From Grifola frondosa (Eukaryota > Basidiomycota > Agaricomycetes > Polyporales > Grifolaceae), in assembly GCA_001683735.1 (NCBI GenBank), contig LUGG01000018.1:496001-560000 (forward strand): DNA of 64,000 nucleotides. Direction: 5' to 3'. This document shows, one piece after another, positions 21,938 to 35,100 of this stretch. Position numbers and translations under genes: made by a program. Each line of letters opens with the position of its first letter. Within the stretch, counting starts at the first letter, position 1. A model generated the notes under the pieces. The model saw only the letters and a program-made list of their open reading frames with translations. It was not told where the DNA came from and ran no database searches.

Positions 21938-22739
21938 ATGTTTCGACGCGTCCTAGTCACGTGCTATGTACGTGATGCGTTCCGCAACTTCGAAGTTGTC
22001 GGCATCGTTGAGGCTGTCCAAGGCCTCCAGGTACTTGCACAGTCAAATTTTGTCATCTCGGGACTGGCGCTCCTCGCAGCGAAAGGACTTTGCCGACGCA
22101 GTCAATGGTCGCTCAAATCGCAACCTTAACTCTGAGCTGCCAGCTAGCAGTCGAGCACTTATGACGCGCCTCAAGCCCAGCCACCACTTCAAGGAATGGA
22201 GCAAAACCCAGGTGCGTTTGGAAGATCCCTGCTCGTTTATTTAGCGTTGAATTGACTGGAATGCCCCAGGTGGATGTGGTGAAGTTCCTATTGAAAGAGA
22301 GAAACCAACTCCGCAAAGCTGTATCGCGCTGCGAGGAGCGGCAGCGTCGAGAGGAACGCCTTAGAGTGGAGCTGCAAGTCTTCCAGTACTTCAACTCGAA
22401 GGGTTGTGCTGTATTCTCACTGCGGATACAATAGGCTCGCTCGTGACAGGCTTAATCGACTCGTTCGAAAGGTCGACCAGTCTGGGCTGCTGCCTACGCA
22501 CATACGGGAGCTACGCGAAATTTTGCAGTGTCTGCCAGAGGCCGAAGCGTATGTAATGAAATAGGTTTATACCCTCTCAATTCTAACCGTTATTTTTATA
22601 GTGCCCCACTTCATGAGAAGCTACGACGTGCGTTTTAATAGCTCATGTTGCATTTCGGCGCTGCTAAGTTTTAGCAGAATACGAAACGAGGCGATTACTG
22701 AAGGTTCATGATCTCAATAGCAACGTCGACACACTGTAG
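21938..22739 (+). CDS. Small coiled-coil protein, unknown
   Basis: Six exons join in frame to 181 residues: 21,938-22,030, 22,080-22,211, 22,270-22,385, 22,435-22,548, 22,602-22,627 and 22,675-22,739, with introns of 47-58 nt. Every junction keeps phase, which argues for a real gene though no single open frame shows it. The product is rich in Arg, Glu, Leu and Lys and forms heptad-like helices: FLLKERNQLRKAVSRCEERQ, REERLRVELQVFQLARDRL, RLVRKVDQSGLLPTHIREL and YETRRLLKVHDLNSNVDTL at the end. I do not recognise the family. The start is uncertain: the ATG at 21,938 is the only one in frame in the first exon, but an upstream exon is possible. Confidence 0.5.
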
Positions 22740-23143
22740 CTATTGCAATGCGCCTTCGACCTCTCGAAGGCCATGCACATTCCCCGAATAGAACAAACAT
22801 CTTATTTCAACCTTATTTGCACCTCAACGTTCCCACTGGCATATCCAAGAATTGCATGATAGTGAGCGGATCTGAGAACGAGGGTATACTACAAGAATCA
22901 TTATTACAACGCAAAGCGATTGATTATGTTAGGGTGTATGTGCCATTCCGATAAATTACCCTTCAATTGAATCCCATCGACTCGACCGAACTAAAACAAA
23001 TCGGGGTGCGTACGAGCCGTCGTGATATTAAACATAAGCTCAAGTCGATCTGCTTTTCGCGCCCTGATGGGTGTGACTGGCACAGGAAGCCAAGGCTGGC
23101 ATGTGCATCATAGACAAGAAACGAGCGGGTGGACAAGACAGGG
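22740..23143. other. 400 bp between convergent genes
   Basis: Nothing recognisable; this holds the 3' flanks of the coiled-coil gene (+) and the low-complexity protein gene (-). Confidence 0.4.
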
Positions 23144-24136
23144 TCATCGGACCTTGGCCATAGCTGGAGACCTTCCTGTCAACACCTCCACCGTGCTTGT
23201 TCGCTTGTAAACCGTGTTTGTACTGAGATCAACGACATCCGTGGAGGAACTTATGTCGGCGTCTGTCGTCCCCGGGGCAGAGTTTGATAATAATCGCCGC
23301 AGTGTTTCCCCACTGATCTCCTCAACCCACACGCTGCCGTCACCCTCGCCGCTATCTTCCCTATTCCCATCATCTTCAAACAGGTGCACTCCCTGCTTCG
23401 CTTCTACCACAGCAGCAACACCTGTGTGTTTCTCTCCATCTCCGTCTGGTCTCTCCGGATCAGTCTCGCACATGTCCTTCTTCGACTTCCGGCGCCAGAT
23501 TGTGCGCCCAACGCCCTTGACAAGCTTCCCAAGAGATGCGAACGCATCTTCCGCAGGATCTTGATTGGACCGTTCACGCTCCCGTTCCCGTTCCCGTTCA
23601 AGCCGACGCGGACGAGAGCGAGGCGGGGTGCGCTCCAGACGCGTTTCCTCGTGCACGGGCTCCCCAGGCTCAGCCTCGCGCACTTCCACAGGAATTTCTT
23701 CAAACAGCGGAGTGCCGTTCGCAGAGTAGAAGTACTGTATATCAAGGGAGCTGAGCCCGCGCTCACGGAGCATGCGACGGTGACGCAGGAGACGGGACCG
23801 GGCGGCAACGCCAAGCTGGAGGGAGGTATTGCGTTTGCGGGGTTCTGTGGGAGGGAGTGGGGCGAAGGTGATTTTCGGGGAGCCGGTGCGAGAGGGCAAG
23901 GTAAGGGATGAGGAAGAACGCAGGATGGATGGACTTGGGCTCGGGCTCGGATTTCGGCTTGTTTGTGAGCTGGTGCTGGGACCAGAAGCGGGAACGATGA
24001 GGTCGAGCGATGCAGGGTTGGAGTCGAGACAAGTGGACGTGGAGGTTGCTGTGGAAAGAGAGGAACGGGAGGAGTCGGGGACGGGAGGGATGAGCTCTAG
24101 GGGATGGTCGTTTGAAGATGAGGAGGCCATTGGCAT
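23144..24136 (-). CDS. Conserved low-complexity protein, unknown
   Basis: A single uninterrupted frame of 330 codons from ATG 24,136 (MPMASSSSNDHPLELIPPVP). The N-terminal 90 residues are Ser/Thr/Pro-rich. A conserved-looking core follows: GSPKITFAPLPPTEPRKRN, LQLGVAARSRLLRHRRMLRE and QYFYSANGTPLFEEIPVEVR. Then comes an Arg/Glu repeat (ERERERERERS) and FASLGKLVKGVGRTIWRRKSKK. There is no signal peptide or membrane span. The absence of introns in an intron-dense window fits a low-complexity, largely disordered protein. I recognise the core only as a pattern seen in basidiomycete hypothetical proteins, without known function. Confidence 0.7.
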   Translation of the reverse strand: MPMASSSSNDHPLELIPPVPDSSRSSLSTATSTSTCLDSNPASLDLIVPASGPSTSSQTSRNPSPSPSPSILRSSSSLTLPSRTGSPKITFAPLPPTEPRKRNTSLQLGVAARSRLLRHRRMLRERGLSSLDIQYFYSANGTPLFEEIPVEVREAEPGEPVHEETRLERTPPRSRPRRLERERERERERSNQDPAEDAFASLGKLVKGVGRTIWRRKSKKDMCETDPERPDGDGEKHTGVAAVVEAKQGVHLFEDDGNREDSGEGDGSVWVEEISGETLRRLLSNSAPGTTDADISSSTDVVDLSTNTVYKRTSTVEVLTGRSPAMAKVR

Positions 24137-24921
24137 CACAATTTTGAAGATTTTGGATGGGGTGAAACAAAGCTGTGATAGTGAGGTGAGATTGCCAGAA
24201 TTATAAGAGGAGATGGTAAGGTTGTTGTGGAGAGGCGCAGTAACGAACGACGAGGATCAGAGTATTGAGGTGAGATGATGTTTATTGGTCGCAGGACGGG
24301 GAGAGCACAGCTCCAAGCTTGTCGTTGCCAGTGTGCAGAAGAGGGTCAAGATGTGCTGCCAGGTCGTGCTCAACGTTGGCGACTGCGACGAAGGTGATGC
24401 GACCTGTCCGACTATCTCTTCCGGTAGATCCTCCTTTCAGGAACAATGCAATCCCTTATGTAATATTTCTAAATGCGGCACACTTCTGCGTGATGTGACT
24501 TTCTATCACGTGATAGTCACGGTGATAACGCGTCATCTAGAGCTAGGTCACAGGCGCTTATGAAAACCAATCGACATGGCCAAGCTTATGAGTATTGAGC
24601 CCACGCTGAGATAGTTTGAATCTACATTGCTGTGGCTAAGATTGACTAGCGGACAGAAGTTCTAGGTAAGCATACTGCTGGTGTAGTAAACGTTGCCAGA
24701 CTGTCCCTAGAGTCGCACGCGATTGGCCTTACTTTCATCAGTCCTCGTGGTGCGTTCGGAATGTTCTTCGTGCATTTGGCACTTCAAGGACAGCTGATAC
24801 GAATTCTCCGTAATCACAGCCACTAGTCTGGACGCCGCGTGGGGAAACACTACTTTGTGGACAACAAGGAGCAGCTCATGTTGCGTGCCGAATCGCAAAC
24901 ATCTCAGTTTGTGGGCCGTAG
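24137..24921. other. Upstream region of the Iml1 gene
   Basis: No independent gene. It should contain the promoter, the start codon and perhaps a first exon of Iml1; the open frames at 24,707-24,973 (-) and 24,839-25,048 (+) have no domain. Confidence 0.35.
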
Positions 24922-27900
24922 ACGGTCCAACACAGCGCAATCTCTCCTCAAGAGCGTCATATACCGGCACCATTACTCAAAGTTGGTGACTCCAAGGCGC
25001 TCACAACATGGGTACACGATCCTAAAGAATCCCCAACTGTCACTTTGAACCATTCTTGGTGGCCCGGCGTTGCTGAAGGGGACATGCTTCGCCTTTCGTC
25101 CAATAACATGCAAAGCTCGTCCGGTTTCCTTTTCATCGTGCCCAGAGATGAGGGATCTCTAAAACATCAGCTTCAGGTATTTCGCACCTCGTTGGTTCAT
25201 TATACGTGTGTCATCTGATTGGTTTTGCACTAGATATCGGTGCCAAGGCCTGTCGCAGAAACGTTCGGCTTCAGGAATAATGGCGAAGCACTTTTGACGA
25301 AGGTAGGTTTCCTTCGGTCAATTTTTCGTTCTGTCCTCATCGTATTATCAGGTCGACAAAGAAAAGTGGTCCGCAGACTACGTCGAATTGACATTCCAAG
25401 ATCAGTATCTGGGACGAAATGACATGTGGCGACTCGGTAACGATCTCGTCGGTCAATGTGTATACATGGAGCAAGAAATCTCGTTCATCGGTGTCATCAC
25501 CGCCAAGGTGCAAGGAATATACATTAATGGGAATAAGGTTGGTAATACCATTTGCATAACTATTGATCTCATAATTGCGTCCAGGTGTCTGCTGCTTATG
25601 TGACATCGTCCACCAAAACAATATATCGCTCCCTGTCAGCAAAACTAACTATCTTCATCCAAGTCTGCCGCGAACTGTGGGAGTTTGCGGGGGACGGCGA
25701 GCGATACAACGAGAAGATCGTGCATTCGTTTCTTCCTGCACTATTTTCCAAATGGCGCGAGGCAGGCACAAACCACATTGTAACAATAGTGCTCATCTCG
25801 CGTGTGTACTATGACCTGTCTGAGATCGACTATGCCGCAGGTCCGTTAAGAGTGGATGACGAAGGGCGGTGGTACAAGGACTTCTTTAGAGTGATCACAG
25901 ATCTGGAAGTACTCCATGACTGGAAGCCGACGCTACGGAGCCTCAAAGACTCGTTTTGGGCATTTCAGCGCGACGTCCTTCTATCGCACCACTGTCATCG
26001 CTCGGCTCTGTATCCTACATCCTTGGAGGCAGAAGGTTCTTCTGACCATGTACGACTCGTCGGACAACTCTCGTTCGCACACGATGGCCCATTGTTGGAA
26101 GCACTCAACCTCGGACTGAACCCAATGGAGACTCACTATATCGACCGCTCACTATCATTGACGGGATCTCTCACAATCATTGTCACCCCCGGGACGGGCT
26201 ACTTTCGAGTGTCGAAACAATTACTGCGTCTCACAACGACGCGCCTTCTGGATCAGGGATTCGCAGTTGAACTAGTCTCTCTAGCGAAGCCACCACTTCA
26301 CCTAAGTCCAATCTTCTCTTTCGAAGGCTCCGAGCCCGAAATTCGTGCGGATGCGAGCGGAAAGATCAGCTCGAGGGCATTGGATCCGCTTTGGGGTGGC
26401 AATGATGATGACGACACTAACGCAAACGGACAAGAAAAGAAAACATTCTGGTGGGAGCCGTTCTGGATGTCAGTATCATTCTGGGATAGACAAATGGATT
26501 TGCCATTCAGACAGGACCGGTAGGTGATTTGATATGTAGCTGTCCCACATTTTGACGTGCGCATTCTAGGTTCGTAGCTCGGGCGAAGATGCACGAAATT
26601 GAAATGCTGGGATTACTGGATCACGACGTTCTCTCTGGCATTCAGATCCCGTATTTGCCCTTTGATGATGATGATGTTCGCTATGCCCCCTTGATCACAC
26701 AGGAAGATGCGGATAAATTTGACATGGAGGTGTTCGCTGCGAAACCGGATCCTACCACAGTCAGCCGCAATTCAATCGCCTCCTCTGGTAGCGCGCCTAC
26801 TGAACTCAAGCGTTCATCGTCGAATCGTATATCTGATGTTTCGAAAATCTCGCCTATTGAAGAGAGCCCCCGCCGTGTCATCTCGGGTCCACCAGCAGAA
26901 GGGGACACGTTGGATCTCGAACAGCGACTTTCCGTCGCAATATCGACGAGCGGCTTGAGCACCTCTCCATCCCAATCTTCCATACTCTCCAACCGTTCAG
27001 CGCGTTCCCACAGAAGCACAATATCGGCAAGTCAGAGTACCCCACGTCCCCCTGGACTGAGTACGTCTCGCAGCTCAATCAAATCAAGATTAACGCAGTC
27101 ATGGCTATTTAGCCCATTTCGCGGAGGACTCAGTCAGCCGGAAACCTCTCCGATCTCCGCATCAGCAGTGACTGGAACCACGACTCCGACTACTACAATT
27201 GTACCATCTGCATTGCAATCAGTGGCTTCCACTCCTGTTGCGCACTCGTTCATGCCGCGGTCTCCCAAACCCATGGTCATTAAGAATATACAGTCAGGTC
27301 ATTCATTGCGTGAACAGAGTATAGACGAACAAGTTGTGACAAGTCATCGCGGTCCCCTTCCGCGGACTTCCCCGATCAACACTCCGCCGCGGGACGAACC
27401 GACGTTTGGAAAGCGGCGCAGCGCTACGATTGGGAACTCAGTAACCCACTCAACACTTTTTTCCTCTCCCGCGGTTCTTACCGATCCCAGCAGGCCCCAT
27501 CTCTCAGTGCCATACACACAGTCAGCGCTTGCCCGCCGGTGGCAGCACATGTTCCCGCAGCCACTCTCGAAGCATGATATCAAATGGAAGTCGATGGTCA
27601 CTCCCGCATGTCTGCCCTTGACTGTCGAACACTTTCCGGTCACATCCGAGCTCGAGACGTCGTACGATGTGTTCTCCTATGACTTCGTTGTCGACCCGCC
27701 AGAGATGCACTCGTTCCTTGTCAAACTTCCGACGGTGGTCGGAACTACTGACGAAGTGCGGCGTTCTTGGGCATTGGCTGTTATGAGGGGGATGGTGGCT
27801 CTGCGGCTAGCTCAAGGGTTTCAGTTCGTCCTTCGTCCGTCGAAGAAGATCGGTGATGACGCAGACGACGGTCTCAACCCAATACGCCGGAGTAAATCAT

Positions 27901-29792
27901 ATGTTGCGGAAGAAGATATGAACCCCAGACCTACTGGCGCAGCAGACGTTCTAAAGTTTCTAAACGACGCAGTGTACCTCGGGATGAGCAACGAGATCCA
28001 TCGCATCTCGTACGGTGGAGATTCAATTCAAGTGAGACGATACGTGCGTAGGATACCGCGGGCACCACCCTTTGATTACAAATGTCTCATCTGGCCAAAA
28101 TTTGGCGAGAGATACACCGAGCTGACTACGTCGTTCGTCTCGCATAGTTTGGAGAACTACGGCTGGAATCGGTGAGTACGCTGTTACTTTCTGCTGGACT
28201 TCTCACTGATGCCGGCGAAGACTTGACATGCTTATTGCAGGCTATGAGACTCAGTTCAACGAGTCGCTTCGTTACTGGAGGACACGTTTCGTCGTAATTC
28301 CTATGGATGAGCCCTCAAACATCAACGTAGGGCCTCCCGGTGAGAAACTTAACGAGGAGGAGATACGGCTCCTGGGTATGGACAAGTTAGCGGAAATGTT
28401 TTCCAAGGTGCGATGGCAGCCACCTGAAGATCGGGGGAAACCATCCCCCTGTGCGCTTCATTCCCACAGACCTTGGTCCTGCGCAATGCGTGCTGGACGA
28501 AAATGTCATCGCGCAATTAGATGAAATTCACGCTGCAGGTCCTTTGCGCAAGAAATCCAAGAATGACAGGGAAATCGGCGATATGTCGCTTGCTTCCGTT
28601 GCCAAAGCGATGCGAGAAGAGGATGGCGTCCCTATCAAAGATCATAAGTGGCATGGAAGGAAATATGCGAACTCCTTTACTGGTGCCGATCTCGTCTCTT
28701 GGCTCGTCCGTGAATTTGGCGACGTTTCGTCTCGGGATCAAGGTGTTGAATGCGGAGTCAGGCTCATGGAACAAGGTCTTTTTGACCATTGTAGGGGTAG
28801 CCACGGCTTTCTAGATGGGTAAATGCCTCCGGATCTTAACCTCTCATATTTGACTCACGAAGACTTTCGACCAGACATTACTTTTACGTCTTAAAGGGCG
28901 AATACATCATCCCCATGACTCCACGAGGTGGCTGGTTCCGTTCTTCACGTCACACTACAATAGATGAGGCACCAAGGGCGTCCCTATCGACTAAGAAACC
29001 TAAAAAGCGACTCTTGTTGAGTCAGAGTATGGTGATAGATATCGACCCGAACAAAGTATACTCTGTGTTTTATGTGTATCGAACCCCAGCCAACTGATCA
29101 CTTATTTAGCGAAGCGATCAGGCCGAGTCTGTAATTCTCCACCATGATATTATTCAAAACCCCGCAACATGTTTTCATTTCGAGTTCCAATGGATTGGGA
29201 CAACAGCGCGGTGCATTGACGACCTTCTTCGCCAGTGGAGCAGAACGATTGAGCGTTACGGCCTCAAACTAGTCGAAGCTTATGTGACCCAAATCAGCGA
29301 CATTAGAGAGCATAATCCTTTTCAATCCTGCTTTCCGTTACCGCTCGCCGTTCCCCCACCAGTAATTTCGAATCTAGAGCAACGAGTTCCAGAAGGCTTG
29401 CAAACTGAGAACTACTTCGAATACGCGCTACTCGCAGATCCGGTTTCGTCCTGGATATCGAGGCAGCGAACAATTACTCCGATCAAGTGGACGTTGTGTA
29501 CTCTTACCGACGCTCACCTTACAAGTATTCGCAATGGGTGCATCGTTCGGGTGTCGCATTTATTCAAGTTTTGGATGATTCTAGAGGGTTTCTTTTCTTG
29601 ACGAACCCCCTCATGGCCCCCGGACGCATCGGCACGGCATTGAAGTATCAGAGACCTGCGACAGTGGCTGAAGAAATCCGTATCAAGCTCCATCAGTTCT
29701 GCTCCGATGCTCAGGCGCTCACTCGCTTTTATGACGATGAGCTGGCTCAGCTACCCCACGTTCCAGATGAACCCCCTCCGCTCCGGATCTAA
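24922..29792 (+). CDS. IML1: Iml1/DEPDC5, GATOR1 (SEACIT) subunit
   Basis: Exons: (open from 24,922)-25,176, 25,234-25,302, 25,352-25,537, 25,585-26,519, 26,570-28,171, 28,221-28,818, 28,875-29,055 and 29,110-29,792; about 1,560 residues. The first clearly family-like residues are LTTWVHDPKESPTVTLN, so the true start, perhaps in an upstream exon, is unresolved. In order: N-terminal domain with GDMLRL and RPVAETFG; Iml1 domain with SAKLTIFIQVCRELWEF, WYKDFFRVITDL and PMETHYIDRSL; a long Ser/Pro-rich linker; SLRYWRTRFVVIP; DEP domain (KWHGRKYANSFTGADLVSWL, GVRLMEQGLFDHC); a C-terminal domain ending in VPDEPPPLRI. Iml1 is the subunit of the GTPase-activating complex that restrains TORC1 at the vacuole when amino acids are scarce. 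Two one-base breaks, an extra C in the C5 run 28,445-28,449 and a missing base at 29,431-29,435, are confirmed by exon length parity. Confidence 0.9.
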
Positions 29793-30329
29793 CACGACAT
29801 GTCGGCTCAGTTCGTAGTCGGGCCTAACTCTGTCGCCTCATAGCGGAGCCAACTTATTCTCATCATCATGGCTATCATTAGGATACCGTTGTACACTCAG
29901 CTTCTATCTCTCACCGCTGGCTTCTGAGGCACCCCTGTTTGACAGTTGTACTGGAGATTTCCGGATTCATGATATCCTCATCGCTGAATCTGCAAACACA
30001 GGGCGACTTCGCGCTCCGCCATCTGTTATTGCGTGATTCATCCTCACCGATGGCGTAAAGGTGCTTTCACGGGGATGCATCCTGCCAAGTGGGCCATGCC
30101 TTACGATTCCCTAATATAGCTTCGACAACGTCTCGCTGCTGCATCGCGACTCTCTTGGTTTACTGCAACTGCTACCGAGGTCATCTAGCATCCACGCTTA
30201 TCAAGAAGCCGCCGGTACTTATCAATTGCCACACACCTGTACCGCAATCTTGCCGCGCTCTATATACATCCGCAATCCATACCAGTTCTCCGTTATGTTT
30301 TCGTCGACGACGTTCTGCGTGCAGCTGCA
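29793..30329. other. Intergenic, about 540 bp
   Basis: Lies between two genes on the same strand; short domain-free frames only. It probably holds the Iml1 3' end and the promoter of the F-box gene. Confidence 0.4.
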
Positions 30330-31735
30330 ATGTCCGGACGACCATTTGTATCTACAGGCCCACCTCTGCCATTTGCTGGACTACTTGACCTCCCCTATGA
30401 CATCATCTTGGAGTTGTTCGCTTTCTTATCCACACCTGACTTAGTTCATCTCTTCAGCAGCTGCCGCACGTTATACGCGCTAACCCAACAAGAATCGATC
30501 TGGAAGCATCTTTCAGGCCTTTGGGGTTTATATGATATCGCCTACTTCGGTGGGCGATCTTTCTACACCGTATACACAGGACTGCTGCACACCTATGCGC
30601 CTTTGATCGGCCTCTGGGCGAGTGATCAGCCTTACACCGGTGACATACTTGAGTTCCGTCTGAAATCTGGTAGTGAACACCATACAGGAGGGATAGAAGG
30701 AGGGATATGGCGTTTTAGAGTCGTTGAGCCAGAAGAAGCTGATCGTCCGGAGGCACCGGAACTACCCAAATATTCCCCACTTTTCTGGATTGGTTTCTCT
30801 GAGCAAATCCCTCCGCACGACAGGCATCACGAGCACGCACAGATATCCTGTTCCTCCTCTCGCATCCATTTGGCATCCATCAATGTGATGTCGGAGACAA
30901 CTCAACGCATCTTTTTGCATAGTCGCCAAGGACAATTCTCTCTCCCAGACTTTCCAGGTGCAGACACAGATGCGTGGCTCGATAAACACCGCTCATTTCC
31001 TCGTCTTCCGATAACCCCTCAGAACCGTATCGACCAGAGTGAACGGCTCCCTCAAACCTCGCGGCTGCGCTCTCCTGTCGTCTTCACAGTTCCGACTGAT
31101 CACGTCAAGCCCATAGCAATCTCAGTGTATTGCCAGAGCGGTTGCCTACGCCGCCGCAGGCCGTTCCTAGGCTTCGAGAATCATGTCCCATTCCATCCAC
31201 GGTACTATCCCTTACGCTCTACGGTCCGGCTAGGCATAGAGCCACGAGCGGAGCAGTGGAGCCCAGAGTCTTTGGTCGGACTCTGGCTCGGGTCGCATGG
31301 GCCGCACGGCACAGAGTGCCTCTATGTCGAGTGGGATGAGATTCAGTCTACGCTGCGTGGATGGAAGATCACCGGGGACGAGAACGTTCCTAGAGGGGCT
31401 CTGAGCTGGGACGTCAGCACTGCCAGGTTGTATCAAGTCAGCTCCACACAGAGTGACTTGTTCGCTCGGTCATTTGGCACGTCTCCCATTGCCCGGTTAT
31501 ACGAGGGCACAGGGACAGTGAGTGCTCGAGGGTTTATGTGGGTGTATCTATTACTTCATCGTATGGGTCGTGCTGATTGTGATGGTGTCGATGGTGTCAT
31601 AGGCCGCATCAGCAGAACCATCTGTCTCTGGTCATGGGCGTAGACGAACCTGACGTCTTTCGAATTTTATGGGTAGAGGTTGAAGAGGTGTCCATGTACA
31701 TTCGCTACAAGGGCGAGATTGCTGCGGGTAGGTAG
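30330..31735 (+). CDS. F-box protein, FBXO31-like
   Basis: Two exons, 30,330-31,537 and 31,603-31,735, joined by a 65-nt intron (gtgggt...catag), give 446 residues; reading through the donor would give a wrong C-terminus. The F-box is at residues 17-60 (LPYDIILELFAFLSTPDLVH, RTLYALTQQESIWKHL), linking the protein to Skp1 in an SCF ubiquitin ligase. Next comes LIGLWASDQPYTGDILEFRL and, late in the protein, VGLWLGSHGPHGTECLYVEW and GWKITGDENVPRGALSW, the pattern of the FBXO31-type substrate-binding beta domain. The end is VSMYIRYKGEIAAGR. Substrates in fungi are not known. No frameshift is seen. Confidence 0.85.
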
Positions 31736-32121
31736 AAGCACAAACACATTTACATGGTGTCACACATGGGTATTTTTGTTGGGATGTTGTTCATAAATGG
31801 GAGCGATTTTCTTGGTGACCAGCGGATGGCAGCGTCGAGATGTCGACCTTCGAAATGGATTGTGGTCTTCGCACGTGTGTGAGCAACTGAGCCCTTGCTA
31901 AGGATCGAAATGCGCACCAAAAACGTGTTGAAACACGGACCAATGCCTTCATGTTAGAACTTAGATGCACAGAACACAGTCTATTCGATGAGAATACGTC
32001 TAATTATCGACATGACCAGGACATGAATGTGAGCAATGAATCTTCGTAAACGAGGTACGACTTCTGTAGCTTCAGATACCAAATACAAGAGCGCGAGACG
32101 CGCTGCACGTTATCCGCTGGA
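31736..32121. other. 386 bp between convergent genes
   Basis: Nothing recognisable apart from the 3' flanks of the F-box gene (+) and the NTPase-nuclease gene (-). Confidence 0.4.
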
Positions 32122-35100
32122 TTACTTGAATGCGTTGAAGTCTTTCTCGGATAACCATCGTAGATGATCATGTCGAGCCGCTGCTGCAGGGTTGGCAGCC
32201 CGCCTCAGGTGCGAATACCGATGCTCGGGATTCGTGGCGTACAACTTCTCCCAGTCATGCCGTTTGCCTAGCACAGCAGCCCAGTCCCCCTCGGTCCCCT
32301 CCGCTACTGGACCATAGATGTCGCTGGTCATCCCGAGACCCAGATGTCATATGCGGTGAAGGGACCCGTCTTCACTTCCTGCTTCTTTTCGTCTTCCTGT
32401 TGTTTGTCTTTATCGTTCGTGTCCTCCTTCGGCGGCGGCGGCGGCGGCGGCGGCGGCCTGACCTTCAAAGCAGGCGTCCTACCCGCCACAGCCATGACAA
32501 TCCGGATGAGAGGTACTTTAGCGTCTTCGGGTTTCGTGAAATAATTGAGTTTGTACGGGTCCATGCTATCGTACAGACCCGATACCATGTTGGCACTGTA
32601 CGTCTGATCGTTCTTAATCTGCAAGAAGACGACGCCCATGTTATCCACAGACAATGAGGACCCCTCGTAAGTGAAGGGAAAGTATGCATCAATGCCGCCC
32701 TGACTATTCGCGCACAGTACACCGACCCCGCGACAAGCGAGAGCGAGTAGATATCCGGGCGTAGAAGTTTGAAGTCGTGAACTTTGATGAAATGCGTGCA
32801 GTGGATCTTGGATTTGGCGAACGTCTCCCCCAGTGTGCGGTTCAGTGCCTTTTCCTTCTCGTCCGCGAATATGGCTGGCCTTGCCTCCAAGATGTTGTCA
32901 TGTTGGATCTTCGACCCCTTAGAGTCCTCAGGGGGGGGCTTCAACCAGGCGCTCAAAACTGCGGTTAAGGACAAGACATGGGAATCCTCAAGGCGAAAGA
33001 CCTGGTCGCGCGAGCAAGGAGGAAGAAAGGATACCGACAAGTTCGCCTATGTTTCCCTTGTGTACAGCAAACCCGTCCGCCACAAAGTTCAGCGCCTTGA
33101 TAGGCGAGAATGATTCCATGGCCTTGATAGCTGCCTCCACAAGTATGGGCTCGGAAGCTGTAACTGTGCTCAAAGTCCGAAATCCTTCACCAACTTTGAG
33201 TGCGACTCGCATATGTGATTCAACTTGCTTCATCTCTTCCCCGTCTTGAAGGAAAGTTGTGGACATGAATTCAATGGGCAGGCGTTGGGAGAGACATGCG
33301 AGTGTCTCCGAGGGCCCTAGGGGATTAGCACCCCCTTCAAGCGCATGTCCAGGAAATCTGCAAAGTAACTTGTCCATAGCGAACCGGACAATATCATCGC
33401 GAACGCGATTCAGATCCTTCACTGCTGGCTTTCTCCTTGATGACGACTTCCCCTTTCTCTGCGATGACTGCGATGACGGGTTCGACGACTGCGATGATGG
33501 GGTCTCCTGCGACGACTCATTCTCCTGCGTTGACGTATTATCCTGCGGTGATGCATTCACCTGGTCGTCTTGGGGGAAGTATCGCGTAGCAAACCTATAC
33601 AAGCGACGTTCCGTAAGCACTTCATAGGCGAATAACATACAGGTCACTCACAAAGGTCTACCATACGTAACCATGTGCGCAACCTGTGTTGCTTGTTCTA
33701 ACGTAAATGAACCGTCTACTTCGATCTCCACGACAAACTGATCAAATCCGGTGTCGGTAAACGGCACGGGTATGGTAAAGACACCATTAACGACGCGCGC
33801 AGAGGAGTCGTATTCTCGGGCGGGAACGAATTGCGCGAGTTTGCCAGTCGTCGAGAGAAATAAGGCGAACAACCTCTCGCCTTTCAACGACCGCAGAACA
33901 CGGCGAACCTCAGAAAAATAGGACCATCTTCCACGGGAATTACTGTGCTTGGTCTCGGACAGCGTATGCGCTTCATCAAAGGTGATGACAAGGGCGAGCT
34001 TCCGTGATTTATCGTCGCCGCGTAGAGCTTTCACCAATTCTCTGGCAGCGACGTTTACAGCTTCAGTTCCTAACCCATCTGGCGTTGGTGCAGCAACATT
34101 CGATGCATCATTTGCCTTGCCGGGGGCTCGGGTGTGTGTGAGCGAACATCGAAAATAAATCATGCATCGCTCCTACATACCGGATTTCTTGGGAGTTGTA
34201 TGAATCGGGCGTCCACCTGCTGCTGCACTCCACTCTTTGTGCATCTGGAGAGAAAAGCTTCAGCCTTTCCACGTTGAGCATATACAGGAAAACGCGCACC
34301 TTCTCAGCTTGTTCTATAGCATCTTCGTAGAATTTCACTCTCTTGTCTGCTTGCTTCTCCATAGTCTGCCCCTCAGTCATATACGTCCTGAAGGCCGCTA
34401 CATAATCTTCTCTTTCGAGCCCCTCTCTCTCGAATCCCTGTATTACTTCCGTTGTTTGATTCAAGACAGCAGTCACAAAAGCGTACGACCGACTCAGAGC
34501 CGTCAGTTGTGTAACATCTTCGGTGGGTCTGAAGTAGTCATAAATCACTGTATCGGATGGAGGAAATGCTTTGACCGCAAACTCAGTGGCCCAACTTATG
34601 AAAAAGGAGCTATAGACACACCTTTCTTCGATGTATATGATCTCAAGTTCATCGGGATTACCAGTTCTCTCTTCGCGAGCTCGTCCACCATGCGAGATTT
34701 GCCTGTACCCGAAGACTGTACGATGGCACTATAGTTCGCATAGAGTATGACTCCCGACCGGCTCGATTTATCGTGCGATCGTTCATACACATGGTTCATG
34801 TGGGACCATAATGCGTCGACCGCAGATCCTCTATATTCGCGTTCCCACGCCAGCTCCGTGACTAAAAATCGATGTCAGAGATGTACGTCGGAGAATGTGC
34901 AAGCCTTTACCTTTGGCTGCCGAAGCATCGCCTGGATCATCCGGCACATGCGAGACCTCCTCCTCTTGTGGCGGTGGTGCTGTGGGGCTAATCAACGCGC
35001 TAGATCAGTGGATGATAATGAGGACTTACGCCAGAATAGCGCTAGAACAAACAACGACGTGAGATGGCCGAACACGGTGGAGGACGAAGAGAAGCTTACA

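Noticed and set aside
28228..28524. Independent small gene inside the Iml1 region
   Set aside because: It is the out-of-frame continuation of Iml1 caused by the extra C at 28,445-28,449.
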